Shown here in pieces: positions 13,401 through 20,856 of a DNA stretch of 64,000 bases. How positions within the stretch are numbered: position 1 is the first letter of the stretch; each line of letters opens with the position of its first letter. The position numbers and the translations under genes were made by a program. The notes under the pieces are model-generated. The model saw nothing but the letters and a program-made list of their open reading frames with translations, searched no databases and was not told the DNA's origin. The stretch is from Stieleria neptunia (lineage in GTDB: Bacteria > Planctomycetota > Planctomycetia > Pirellulales > Pirellulaceae): positions 3,100,001 through 3,164,000 of the forward strand of contig NZ_CP037423.1 in assembly GCF_007754155.1 (NCBI RefSeq). The letters run 5' to 3'.

Positions 13401-13979
13401 GTGCTCGATACCGGTGTCTATTCCAACACCGGCGGCCAGGCGTCCAAGGCGACGCCGCGGGCCGCGACGGCCAAATTTGCCGCCGAGGGCCGTAACGTGC
13501 ACCGCAAAGACTTGGGCGCGATGGCCGTCGCCTACGGCAGCGTCTATGTGGCTCAGATCGCGATGGGCGCCAACCCCGCCCAAACGCTTCGTGCCGTCCA
13601 AGAAGCGGAATCCTACGATGGCCCGTCACTGCTGCTCGCCTACAGCCACTGCATCGCGCACGGAATCGACATGTCCACCGCCATGACCCATCAACGCGAC
13701 TTGGTCCGCAGCGGGTTCTGGCCGCTGTATCGCTATGACCCCCGCGATGCCCATGCCGGCGAGCATCCCTTCCACCTGGACAGCCGCAAACCGTCCAAGC
13801 CCTTCAAGGAAGTCGCGATGCAGGAAGCCCGGTTCGCCATGCTCGCCCGATCCAAACCGGAACGAGCGCAAGAATTGATGGAGCTTGCGCAGAAAGACAT
13901 CGACGACACCTGGCACTACTACCAACAATTGGCCGGTGTCGAGCGAGACAATCCCGACCTTCAACAAACCGATGTTTAA
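10410..13979 (+). CDS. nifJ: Pyruvate:ferredoxin (flavodoxin) oxidoreductase
   Basis: Single-chain PFOR of 1189 residues, full length for NifJ. It converts pyruvate and CoA to acetyl-CoA and CO2, reducing ferredoxin or flavodoxin. Domain I begins with DGNEAVARVAYATNEV and PITPATPMGE. Two 4Fe-4S motifs follow, CIECGLCAMVCPH (about residue 693) and CTGCGVCVDVCPA (about 747). The thiamine diphosphate domain includes ACGGCGETPY, NATGCSSIYGG and GGDGWAYDIGYGG. The start is GTG at 10410, with CAGGAG nine bases upstream. In a presumed aerobic planctomycete it suggests a micro-oxic or electron-bifurcating role. It is followed by a DHOD-like gene, a pairing seen in other bacteria. Confidence 0.96.
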   Translation: MQDKFATLDGNEAVARVAYATNEVIAIYPITPATPMGEFADGWSAAGLPNAWSTIPQVVEMQSEGGAAGALHGSLQAGALTTTFTASQGLLLMLPNMFKIAGELTPSVIHVAARSLATHALSIFGDHSDVMAARTTGYGLLASSSVQEAHDLALVAQAATLRARVPLLHFFDGFRTSHEINKIQLIDPATIEQMIDIDLVLQHRERSLDPDRPVLRGTAQNPDVFFQAREAVNSFYDAMPGILQEEMDRFAELTGRHYKLFDYVGASDAERVLVMMGSGCGAAEEAVNALNRDGEKVGLLKVRAFRPFDVNRFIDALPDSVKQIAVLDRTKEPGAVGEPLYQDVVTAVTQTWWSRSVPIPRVIGGRYGLSSKEFTPAMAMAVVRELNADAPKQHFTIGIHDDVTLQSLAWDEADYDEPDHVTRAVFYGLGSDGTVGANKNTVKILGENTPLHTQGYFVYDSKKAGAVTVSHLRFSPEPIESTYLIRQANFVACHQFNFLQQRDLLEIAAPGATFLLNCPYDADAVWDHLPDEIQRQIIAKNLQFYVIDAGTIARENELGGRINTVMQTCFFALSGVLPMDEAMKHMQEAVRKTYGKRGPVVVDRNLAAIAASTASIQKVTVPDTSSSTVHLLPPVPLDSPDFVQRVTGMMIAGKGDLLPVSALPVDGTFPTGTAQYEKRNIADQIPIWDADLCIECGLCAMVCPHAAIRTKRFDEALLDQAPDAFPVRIAAGGNGLAALTIQVAPEDCTGCGVCVDVCPAKSKEVVKHKAIDMLPKSEHLDRERERFGFFDQLPDPDRTTLNTTKVKDAQLMLPLFEYSGACGGCGETPYLKLLSQLFGDRMVVANATGCSSIYGGNLPTTPWSTNAQGRGPAWSNSLFEDNAEFGLGMRLGLDGKRERARALLSQLSDQVDGGLANAILESKQRGEAEIQDQRDRIEQLKQRLESLGSAPALELSAIADSLVERSVWIVGGDGWAYDIGYGGLDHVLATGRNVNIIVLDTGVYSNTGGQASKATPRAATAKFAAEGRNVHRKDLGAMAVAYGSVYVAQIAMGANPAQTLRAVQEAESYDGPSLLLAYSHCIAHGIDMSTAMTHQRDLVRSGFWPLYRYDPRDAHAGEHPFHLDSRKPSKPFKEVAMQEARFAMLARSKPERAQELMELAQKDIDDTWHYYQQLAGVERDNPDLQQTDV

Positions 13980-13990
13980 GCACCGACCGA

Positions 13991-14079
13991 CGTAGGTCAG
14001 GCTGTGCCTGACGACGGATGGCATGCACAGCATGCCCTACACGACTGACGTGGGATAGGCTTCCAGCCTGTCATTCCAG
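13991..14079. repeat. Palindromic spacer between nifJ and DHOD-like gene
   Basis: Consecutive small palindromes (gtcaggctgtgcctgac, ggcatgcacagcatgcc, ataggcttccagcctgt) fill most of the 133-base gap. They are the same style as the repeats at 9218. Confidence 0.55.
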
Positions 14080-14112
14080 CAACGACGCACGCGACTCACG
14101 GACTCATTTTCA

Positions 14113-15120
14113 ATGACCAGCATCGACCTTGCCACCAGCTATCTCGGCCTGGAACTCAAAAACCCCTTCATCGCCTCGGCCAGCCCACTGACCGGCAGCG
14201 TCGAATCGCTGTTGCATCTGGAGCGGTCCGGCGCCGCGGCGGTCGTGTTGCCGTCACTGTTCGAAGAGCAAATCGAACACGAACGAGAGCAGTTCGAACG
14301 CTTGCACGCCTATCAATCGGATTCCATGGCCGAGTCGTTGAGCTTCTTTCCCGAGCTGGAACGCTACAACACCGGGCCGGAAGAATACTTGCAGCTGATC
14401 CGTGATGCCAAGGAGAGTCTTTGCATTCCCGTCATCGCCAGCTTGAACGGGTTCAGCAGCGGCGGGTGGAAATACTACGGCGAATTGATGGAGCAAGCCG
14501 GTGCCGATGCGCTGGAACTGAATATCTATTTGGTGCCCACCGACCCCAGTGTCTCCTCGGCCGATGTCGAACGCCACTACCGCGAACTGGTCTCGTCGGT
14601 CCGCGAGCAGTTGCGCATCCCGTTGGCCGTCAAAATGGGACCGTTCTTTTCCTCCCCGGCCACCTTCGGCTGTGACTTGGTTGATTCGGGAGCCGCGGGA
14701 TTGGTGCTATTCAATCGATTCCTCTCACCGGAGATCGATCTGGAGACGCTTGAATTTGTGCCCGCACTCCAACTCAGCCAGCCTGAAGAATTGCGATTGG
14801 CCCTGCGTTGGATCGCGATCCTGAGAGACCGGATCGAAGCGTCGATCGCGGCCACCGGCGGCGTGCACTCGGGATTGGATACCGCCAAAGCGTTGCTGGT
14901 CGGCGCCGACGCCGTGATGATCGCATCCACACTGCTCAAGCATGGGATCGACCACCTCCAAGTCCTCCGCAACGAGTTGGTTCAGTGGATGGACGAGAAC
15001 GGCTACTTCTCTGTCGAACAACTCAAGGGCAGCATGAGCATGAACAACTGCTCCAACCCCGAAGGACTCAAACGCGCCAACTACATGAAAGCACTGACGT
15101 CCTACACGACAAAAGTCTAG
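14113..15120 (+). CDS. Dihydroorotate dehydrogenase-like protein
   Basis: TIM-barrel flavoenzyme of 335 residues related to class 1 dihydroorotate dehydrogenase. It begins LATSYLGLELKNPFIASASPLTGS, the usual DHOD entry. It also has LELNIY (about 138), a KMGPF strand, and an FMN-phosphate site region, ATGGVHSGLDTAKALLVGADAVMIAS. A paralogue family found beside nifJ in several phyla is probably not the pyrimidine enzyme, and its substrate is unknown. The conserved SNPEGLKRANYMKAL tail is typical of this paralogue. It is probably co-expressed with nifJ, though the 133-base repeat-filled gap weakens that. Confidence 0.85.
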   Translation: MTSIDLATSYLGLELKNPFIASASPLTGSVESLLHLERSGAAAVVLPSLFEEQIEHEREQFERLHAYQSDSMAESLSFFPELERYNTGPEEYLQLIRDAKESLCIPVIASLNGFSSGGWKYYGELMEQAGADALELNIYLVPTDPSVSSADVERHYRELVSSVREQLRIPLAVKMGPFFSSPATFGCDLVDSGAAGLVLFNRFLSPEIDLETLEFVPALQLSQPEELRLALRWIAILRDRIEASIAATGGVHSGLDTAKALLVGADAVMIASTLLKHGIDHLQVLRNELVQWMDENGYFSVEQLKGSMSMNNCSNPEGLKRANYMKALTSYTTKV

Positions 15121-15138
15121 TGCTTCGTCAACTTTTAA

Positions 15139-15360
15139 ACTGAGGGTGCTGCGGAAAAGAGGGGATGCGCCTCTTCGATGCCCGCCGGTGCGATTCCGCG
15201 CGGTAAGGTGTGCGAGCAGGTCGCGCTGGTGTCTAGCCTTTAGAGACCGTCCAGCTTAATGCGATCGCTTTTCTGGTGTACGATGGCCCTTCCGGGCCGT
15301 CGCCCGTCGGACTTTGTCCGACGACCTCGAAAGGGCGTCGTCCGATGATTCACCCTCAGT
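15139..15360. repeat. 222-bp element bounded by 10-bp inverted repeats
   Basis: ACTGAGGGTG at 15139-15148 is the exact inverse of CACCCTCAGT at 15351-15360. The interior holds further palindromes (ggcccttccgggcc, cccgtcggactttgtccgacg). No coding frame is seen. Its right arm overlaps the last codons and stop of the lipoprotein gene on the minus strand. A small non-autonomous mobile element is a possible reading. Confidence 0.5.
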
Positions 15361-16627
15361 CGACCAAGTCACTCAAGCCGCTCGCCTGGATCCAATCACT
15401 GAGGTGATCAAGCGGTCGGCTCGCCGCTTGCTCCGGCGGATCCAGGCTCAAGGGCGATCCGTCAGGGCCGATGTCCGATTCATCAACCGGGGCTTCGTCA
15501 TCCGGAGCTTCTTCTTCCGAAGCTTCTTCACTCACGTCGTCATCGAGCAACTCGGTCTCGTCCCCGAGCAACTCGCGGATCAGTTTGGCGGTCAGGCTGA
15601 GACGGATTTCCACCGCTTCGCAACCGCACACCGCCGCCAGATCGCTGGCGTGACGGATCCGTTGCCATGCCGATTCGATGTCGCCGCGGGCCAGACGAGT
15701 CCGCGCCGAGCGGATGATTCGGTCGACCGCCAAATCCAATCGTTCGGCCGAGCCGTAGGAGCGCGCCGCGGCATCCAGCACGTTGGGGATCTCGCGGTAG
15801 TGACCGATGCAGCGCAACAATTGGACTTCGCGGTCCCGGTGCGCCCCGGCCTGCAAAAAATTGGCTTCCAGATCATGCACCAGCGCCGCGACGTCATGCC
15901 GGTCGGCGTGTAGTGACAGATCACACGATTCGATCGACAATTCGCAGGCCCGCGCCAAGTGTGACTTCGCTCCGGCCAAATCCAATTGCTTGGCCGCCAG
16001 CCGGGCCCGGGCCAATGCGATGCGAGCTTCATAGCCGCTGTGACAGCGATCGTCCTGCTGTTGTTCTTTCAGCTTGTCGCCGATGACGGGAATCCGCACC
16101 ATGCAACAATCTTCACAGGGGGCATCGGCGCACTGGCCCGCCGGCCCACACAGACAGCACGTGTCGACGATGTCACAGGGAGGGCAGGTCATCGCGGCGT
16201 AGTTGACGAAGCGATCGGCAGCTTGGAATCGAGATTGCGTGATCGCGATTTCTGCCGACAGCAACCACGTGTTGCCGGTCGAGGCTCCGGCGCGGCAAAG
16301 TTCCACCCGCGCGTCGACCAACCAATCCGACGCTTCCAGGTACTCGGTCCGGCTGGTCAAACAGGCGGCCAGGTTGTACGCCACGGTGCCGGATTCATAG
16401 GGATCATCGATCGCCCAGGCCCGCATCAATGCTTGGCGATATTTCTTTTCCGCTTCGTCCAGGTCGCCTTCGTTGTACGCGTCCCGGCCGTCATCGACGT
16501 AGCGATGCAGTTTGGAATCCTTGCCGACGATTTCTTGGGGGCCACTGGCGCAGCCCGCGGCGATCACCATGATCGACAGCCAGCCCAGGATGAACCAAGT
16601 TTTTGGAATGGTCGACCAAGTGCCCAT
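15356..16627 (-). CDS. Lipoprotein with TPR-like repeats, Mla-operon partner
   Basis: Protein of 423 residues with a lipoprotein signal (hydrophobic WFILGWLSIMVIAAGC, lipobox IAAGC). Helical TPR-like repeats follow (for example AYNEGDLDEAEKKYRQAL near residue 51, and ARIALARARLAAKQLDLAGAKS). A cysteine-rich insertion (CPPCDIVDTCCLCGPAGQC) lies near residue 165. The C-terminus is acidic (EEASEEEAPDDEAPVDE). The ATG at 16627 is chosen because it overlaps the stop of the MCE gene; an ATG 28 codons upstream lies inside that gene. Position as last gene of a permease-ATPase-MCE operon suggests a periplasmic lipid-transport partner, as lipoproteins are in other Mla-type operons. That role is an inference. 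Confidence 0.75.
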   Translation of the reverse strand: MGTWSTIPKTWFILGWLSIMVIAAGCASGPQEIVGKDSKLHRYVDDGRDAYNEGDLDEAEKKYRQALMRAWAIDDPYESGTVAYNLAACLTSRTEYLEASDWLVDARVELCRAGASTGNTWLLSAEIAITQSRFQAADRFVNYAAMTCPPCDIVDTCCLCGPAGQCADAPCEDCCMVRIPVIGDKLKEQQQDDRCHSGYEARIALARARLAAKQLDLAGAKSHLARACELSIESCDLSLHADRHDVAALVHDLEANFLQAGAHRDREVQLLRCIGHYREIPNVLDAAARSYGSAERLDLAVDRIIRSARTRLARGDIESAWQRIRHASDLAAVCGCEAVEIRLSLTAKLIRELLGDETELLDDDVSEEASEEEAPDDEAPVDESDIGPDGSPLSLDPPEQAASRPLDHLSDWIQASGLSDLVD

Positions 16628-17712
16628 CAACGAACGCCTCCACCGCGGACCGAGGACGGAGACACCTGCTTGGTCGGCGCTTTGTTTTCGCGATACCGTC
16701 TCAGCAGCCAATGGTCTTGGATGTCGCCGACCAAATCCTGGGTATCCTCGACGGTGTCGTTGACGCGCTGGGTCGTTCCGGGCAATGCTTCGGCTTCGCT
16801 GCGGACGATTCTCACGACGTCACGCGTTTCGGTGGTCAACCGTTGAATCAGCAGTGCCGTCTCGCGTAGCGTCTCCAGGGTGGTCGCAATGTCATCGTTG
16901 GTTTGGTCGCTTTTGGCATCGATGTTGGCCGCCAGCTTCTTGACGCTCTCGGCGGCGTCCGTCGCGGCGGTCGCAGAGTCCCGGATCCGCTGGACGGTTT
17001 GGCGGATGTCACCGTCGACCAATTGATCCACCCGCCGCGCCAGCCGGGTCAATTCGGCTTCAAGATTTTCCGTCGTCTCGCGGAGTTGGGCGAACGTCTC
17101 GACGGCTTCCGGACGAATCGCGTCGCTGGTTTGCTTCAGCGATTCGAACGTTTCCTCGCTGCTTCCAAAAGCCGGATCGATGTTTTCGGTAAGCGACTGT
17201 TGCAGTTTTTTGGCGGCGTTGTCGACCGAGTTGCCGGCCGCTTCGATGTTGCTGGCCATCCGATCAACCTGGTCGTCCTGTTTCTGGATCCGCGTGATCG
17301 TTTGACCGGGCAGCAGTCGCTGCGGCGGATCCGTCTGGCCTTCGGGGCGATTGCGCCGCAGGCGAACCACGGCCGGTCCGACGCCGTACTTGCGATCCAG
17401 CGTCACCTCGCTATCGGTCGTGATCAGATCACTCTGTTTGGCATTGATCGCCAGCGTCACGCGAACCAAATCATCATCGGCGATGTATTCCAACGCGTCG
17501 ACCTGGCCGACCGTTTCACCCAAGATGATCACTTCGGTGCCGGTCCGCAGTTGGACCGCCATGTCTTCGGGCAGATGGATAAAGAACAGGTCTTTCTTGA
17601 CCGCCAAATCGCTGGTGAAGCGGACCGAAATCACGATCGACAGCAGGAAAACAACGATCAGGAAAACGCCGACGATTTGATTGACGTACCTGAGGCGAAA
17701 CGGTTCGTTCAT
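16627..17712 (-). CDS. mlaD: MCE/MlaD family lipid-binding protein
   Basis: Protein of 361 residues with one N-terminal membrane helix (residues 12-32). A single MCE domain covers about 38-125, including LRTGTEVIILGETVGQVDALEY, the usual 'G-x-x-V-G-x-V' strand. A long helical tail with many heptad-like Glu/Thr/Asp/Leu segments follows (150-330). MCE proteins form hexameric rings that bind phospholipids and dock to an MlaE/MlaF ABC complex. The start overlaps the upstream ABC gene and the stop overlaps the lipoprotein gene, so the operon is tightly coupled. Confidence 0.88.
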   Translation of the reverse strand: MNEPFRLRYVNQIVGVFLIVVFLLSIVISVRFTSDLAVKKDLFFIHLPEDMAVQLRTGTEVIILGETVGQVDALEYIADDDLVRVTLAINAKQSDLITTDSEVTLDRKYGVGPAVVRLRRNRPEGQTDPPQRLLPGQTITRIQKQDDQVDRMASNIEAAGNSVDNAAKKLQQSLTENIDPAFGSSEETFESLKQTSDAIRPEAVETFAQLRETTENLEAELTRLARRVDQLVDGDIRQTVQRIRDSATAATDAAESVKKLAANIDAKSDQTNDDIATTLETLRETALLIQRLTTETRDVVRIVRSEAEALPGTTQRVNDTVEDTQDLVGDIQDHWLLRRYRENKAPTKQVSPSSVRGGGVR

Positions 17713-18494
17713 GGCCGACGTCTCCCGTTGGTGTTCATCGTACCGTTGATGATCCGCCAGCTGATCACCGGGCTGCGGAATTCGAGTCGGTATTCATCGC
17801 GGTCACCGGCGAAAAACAAGACCGCGGTTCCCGAGGAACGCAGATCGTCGATCGCCGAGACAAAGTGGTCGTACAACGATTCCAGCATGAATCGAAGCGG
17901 GCGTTCCAAAATCAACAGTCGCGGACCGTTGGCCATCGCGCGAATCAACTGGCACAACGCCAGCACCGACGGCTCGACCACCGAAGGACGCTTTTTCAAC
18001 GCCCATTTCACCTTGGCGAGCTGGTGTCCCGACAGTCGCTGAATCCAGTGTTCCACTTTCTCTTCCGTCTCGGTTTCCGAAACGCCGTGGTGTCGCATCG
18101 CCAAGTGAATGTTGTCACGCAGCGTCAGACTTTGGATCCAAGCCGAACCCGCAAACACGCGCCCGATTTCACTTCGCATCTGGAAGTGTCTCGCGTAGTC
18201 GATCCCCAGCCAATCTTGGCGGTTGTACAACACCTCGCCCGCGTCGGGGGGATTCAGGCCCAGCATCATCGAAACCAGGTCACGGGGATTGTGCTGCCGC
18301 TCCAGTTCCACTTCGACCAACTCGCCCGATCGGATCGTTGCCGAAAACTGGTTCATCCGAATCGACGTCTCACCGGTTCCCTTGAAACTCACCTGATCGA
18401 ATTCCAGAATCGGCGCAGCCAGCTCCCATTGTGGTGGCGTTGATTCGGTCGTGGGGGCATTGCCGGTCAAGGGCCTATCCGAATTGAAAGACAA
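17709..18494 (-). CDS. Degenerate ABC ATPase (MlaF-like)
   Basis: Protein of 261 residues with the length and layout of an Mla-type ABC subunit: PILEFDQVSFKGTG at the start, MLGLNPPDAGEVLYN, Q-loop region GRVFAGSAWIQSLTLRDNI, and ANGPRLLILERPLRFM where Walker B should be. The key residues are missing. At the expected GxxGxGKS/T site the sequence reads ELERQHNPRDLV, with no P-loop glycines or lysine. The signature LSGGQ position reads PSVVEPSVLA. The Walker B DEP is ERP, losing the catalytic glutamate. It is unlikely to bind or hydrolyse ATP in the usual way. It may be structural, or work with an ATPase encoded elsewhere. It lies between the permease and MCE genes and overlaps both. Confidence 0.8.
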   Translation of the reverse strand: MSFNSDRPLTGNAPTTESTPPQWELAAPILEFDQVSFKGTGETSIRMNQFSATIRSGELVEVELERQHNPRDLVSMMLGLNPPDAGEVLYNRQDWLGIDYARHFQMRSEIGRVFAGSAWIQSLTLRDNIHLAMRHHGVSETETEEKVEHWIQRLSGHQLAKVKWALKKRPSVVEPSVLALCQLIRAMANGPRLLILERPLRFMLESLYDHFVSAIDDLRSSGTAVLFFAGDRDEYRLEFRSPVISWRIINGTMNTNGRRRP

Positions 18495-19485
18495 GGATCT
18501 TGTTGTAGAACAGGATCGACAAAATCGCCGAAACGGCGAAGACGGCCGTCAGCGCTCGGATGCCCGCACGGCTGGCGATCCGAGGGACATCCGTCATCGA
18601 TCCTCGCGCATTGACGCCTTCCAAACAGCAAATCGCGCCCGCGAACCCTCCGGCGACCATCGTTTTGGATAGGAAGAACGTCAGGTCACTGAGTTCAAAG
18701 TTGCCGGCGATCTCGCCATAGAATTCATTCCAACTGGTGTGAATTGCATTCATCACGAATCCCACCGCATAGCCGGTCACGACCATCGTCACCGCCGTGA
18801 TGATCGCCAGGCAAAACACACTGATCATCACCGCCAACACACGCGGCATCACCAGGAACGTCATCGGGTCGATGCCGAGCGAGTCGAGCACTTCGACCTC
18901 GCCGTTGGCACGCATCGTCGCCAGCTCCGTGCTGATCGCGATTCCGCTGCGGCCGATCACCACCAAACACGCCAACAACGGCGCGATCTCGCGGACGATC
19001 GAACGCCACAAGATCGGTGCGACGAGTTCGGTGGAAACGCCCGCGGCATCGATCCACATCGCCGCCTGGACGATCAACAGCACGCCCACCGCGCCTCCGA
19101 ATCGCAGCGCGGCCGGAATCGCGTCGACGGCCGTGAACAACACCTGCTTGGAAAACACGTTGCGGACCGCGTACGTCCACGATCCGGGATGAACCGCCAG
19201 CGCCAGCGATGCCCACAGCACCGACGCAATCGAGGACAGGCGGCCGAATCGATCGAAGAACAGATCCCCGACGCTGCCCGTCCAATGCCAGACCCAGCCG
19301 GTGGCGCGAGCCACGGCCAAGCGAACGAGATGCAGCGACTGGACGGAGGAGCGAAACACGGTGAACGACGGTGGTACCCTAGAACGGACAAAATTGGATT
19401 CATTCTCACAATCGACCGAACCGCACCTCCACTCCCCAGCGAACCGTTGCAACGGTTGCCATCCCACCCCCTCCCCACCTTCCAA
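18475..19485 (-). CDS. mlaE: MlaE-type lipid transport permease
   Basis: Membrane protein of up to 336 residues. The MlaE core begins near residue 110, with VDAIPAALRFGGAVGVLLIVQ. It contains the conserved VVIGRSGIAISTELATMRANGEVEVLDSLGID loop, the family hallmark, and about five membrane helices. The first ~45 residues (Cys, Trp and Arg rich) look unconserved, so the real start may be a GTG or TTG downstream; the ATG at 19485 is only the first in frame. It is first in the minus-strand operon with the ABC, MCE and lipoprotein genes. Confidence 0.85.
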   Translation of the reverse strand: MEGGEGVGWQPLQRFAGEWRCGSVDCENESNFVRSRVPPSFTVFRSSVQSLHLVRLAVARATGWVWHWTGSVGDLFFDRFGRLSSIASVLWASLALAVHPGSWTYAVRNVFSKQVLFTAVDAIPAALRFGGAVGVLLIVQAAMWIDAAGVSTELVAPILWRSIVREIAPLLACLVVIGRSGIAISTELATMRANGEVEVLDSLGIDPMTFLVMPRVLAVMISVFCLAIITAVTMVVTGYAVGFVMNAIHTSWNEFYGEIAGNFELSDLTFFLSKTMVAGGFAGAICCLEGVNARGSMTDVPRIASRAGIRALTAVFAVSAILSILFYNKILVFQFG

Positions 19486-19510
19486 CCGGCGTAACCGTCA
19501 CAGTCTTACA

Positions 19511-19852
19511 GTCACCCTCCCTGGCAGGGAGGGTCGAGCGCAGCGAGGGGAGGGTCGGTTCGCCTCATCGATTGATCCTCAGCCCCAAAGCACCCTCCCC
19601 GGCCGCTCGGAGGCCTTCACTTAAGTCACCCTCCCTGGCAGGGAGGGTCGAGCGCAGCGAGGGGAGGGTCGGTTTGCGTCATCGATTGATCCTCAGCCCC
19701 AAAGCACCCTCCCCGACCGCTCGGAGGCCTTCACGTAAGTCACCCTCCCTGGCAGGGAGGGTCGAGCGCAGCGAGGGGAGGGTCGGTTTGCGTCATCGAT
19801 TGATCCTCAGTCACAAAGCACCCTCCCCGACCGCTCGGAGGCCTTCGATTTC
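19511..19852. repeat. Three tandem copies of a 114-bp repeat
   Basis: Near-identical units start at 19511, 19625 and 19739 with exact 114-base spacing. Each opens with a palindrome (ccctccctggcagggaggg) and then gtcgagcgcagcgagggg, and ends in ctcggaggccttc. Because 114 is divisible by three, an open frame runs through all copies, giving a repetitive 38-residue translation that is almost certainly not a protein. A related single copy is at 4283. Confidence 0.9.
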
Positions 19853-19945
19853 GTGTAAGCTCCTTTCCTATCAACACCTTGCACGCGGCCAGGCGATTGC
19901 AATCTGCAATCAACAGATCGGTGCTCGAAGGCGGAACCCCTGCCC

Positions 19946-20422
19946 ATGAAGAAGCGGATCATCTCCAACGCCGAGCAGCAAGCCGCTCAACTTCCCGACG
20001 ACGGTTGGCTGGATCTGGAGCAGATCGCCGACGTCGAAGTCACATCGGAAGACCCCGCCGCCCCGATTGAGTCGGCGTTGGTCCCCGCAGGCGGTTCGCA
20101 GTGGCGTGCCGCGGAACCTGGCGAACAGACCATCCGGTTGATCTTCGTCAGACCCCAATCCATTCGTCGGATCGCCTTGGAATTTGTCGAGCGGCAGACC
20201 GAGCGGACCCAGCAGTTCGTGCTCCGCTGGTCAGCCGACGGCGGCACGTCCTTCCAGGAACTGGTCCGCCAGCAATGGAACTTCAGCCCCCAAGGGGCGA
20301 CGCAGGAGACCGAAGACTACCGAGTCGATCTGGCCGACGTCACCACGCTTGAACTGAAGATCACCCCCGACATCACCGGCGGAGAAGCTCGAGCCACCCT
20401 CACGCGATGGCGCCTCGCCTAG
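19946..20422 (+). CDS. Hypothetical protein with F5/8 type C (discoidin)-like fold
   Basis: Protein of 158 residues without a signal peptide. Residues 55-157 show the alternating beta pattern of galactose-binding or discoidin-like domains, for example IRLIFVRPQSIRRIALEFVER, LRWSADGGTSFQEL and VTTLELKITPD, ending in LTRWRLA. Such domains usually bind carbohydrates or other ligands. The ATG at 19946 follows a short Gly/Arg-rich leader region; no strong ribosome site is seen. The fold assignment is from pattern only. Confidence 0.6.
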   Translation: MKKRIISNAEQQAAQLPDDGWLDLEQIADVEVTSEDPAAPIESALVPAGGSQWRAAEPGEQTIRLIFVRPQSIRRIALEFVERQTERTQQFVLRWSADGGTSFQELVRQQWNFSPQGATQETEDYRVDLADVTTLELKITPDITGGEARATLTRWRLA

Positions 20423-20478
20423 TGCCTTGTCCACGGTCAGCAAGAAAGTGGCGTAAGCTTCCAGCTTGCGTTTCCCCC

Positions 20479-20697
20479 AATTGGTGCCATCAGCGAGGGA
20501 TTGCAAACTGCAAAATGAACATTGCAAATTGGCTATTGATGAGCGAATGGAACATGCCACTTCGGGATTTTGTGTTACGACTTCGATTGTCATCGGAGAT
20601 GTTCCCCGGCTTCGGCAACGCGTGATCCCCAATTTGCATTTTGAAATGATCAATTTGCAATTTGCAATCACCTGATCTCCAATTGGTGCCACCCACC
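20479..20697. repeat. 219-bp dispersed element, copy 1
   Basis: Nearly identical to 24010-24228 and of exactly the same length. Both copies are bounded by aattggtgcc and contain inner arms that form an inverted repeat (gattgcaaactgcaaa near 20499 against tttgcaatttgcaatc near 20655). The encoded 60-70-residue frames are by-products. It looks like a non-autonomous MITE or REP-derived element. The rest of 20423-20856 shows no gene. Confidence 0.8.
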
Positions 20698-20856
20698 AAA
20701 CCAACCCGCACGATCGGCAACCTTCTTGCTAGCAAATCAGGAGGCGGATCGCACACGTTGCATGTCCGAATCACTGCGACGCCGGGCAGGATGATGAAGT
20801 CTGGTTCGGACCTGCAGGATCATTCTGCCCCGAATCATTCTGCCTCCATTTTCGCG

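Noticed and set aside
19511..19852. CRISPR-like array
   Set aside because: The units are 114 bp and nearly identical throughout, with no short constant repeats separated by unique spacers. No CRISPR array was seen elsewhere.
19572..19949. 125-residue repetitive protein
   Set aside because: It is only the translation of the 114-bp tandem repeat, whose length happens to be divisible by three; no ribosome site.
20490..20774. Small proteins within the 219-bp repeats
   Set aside because: The frames follow the repeat in both copies and encode nothing recognisable.
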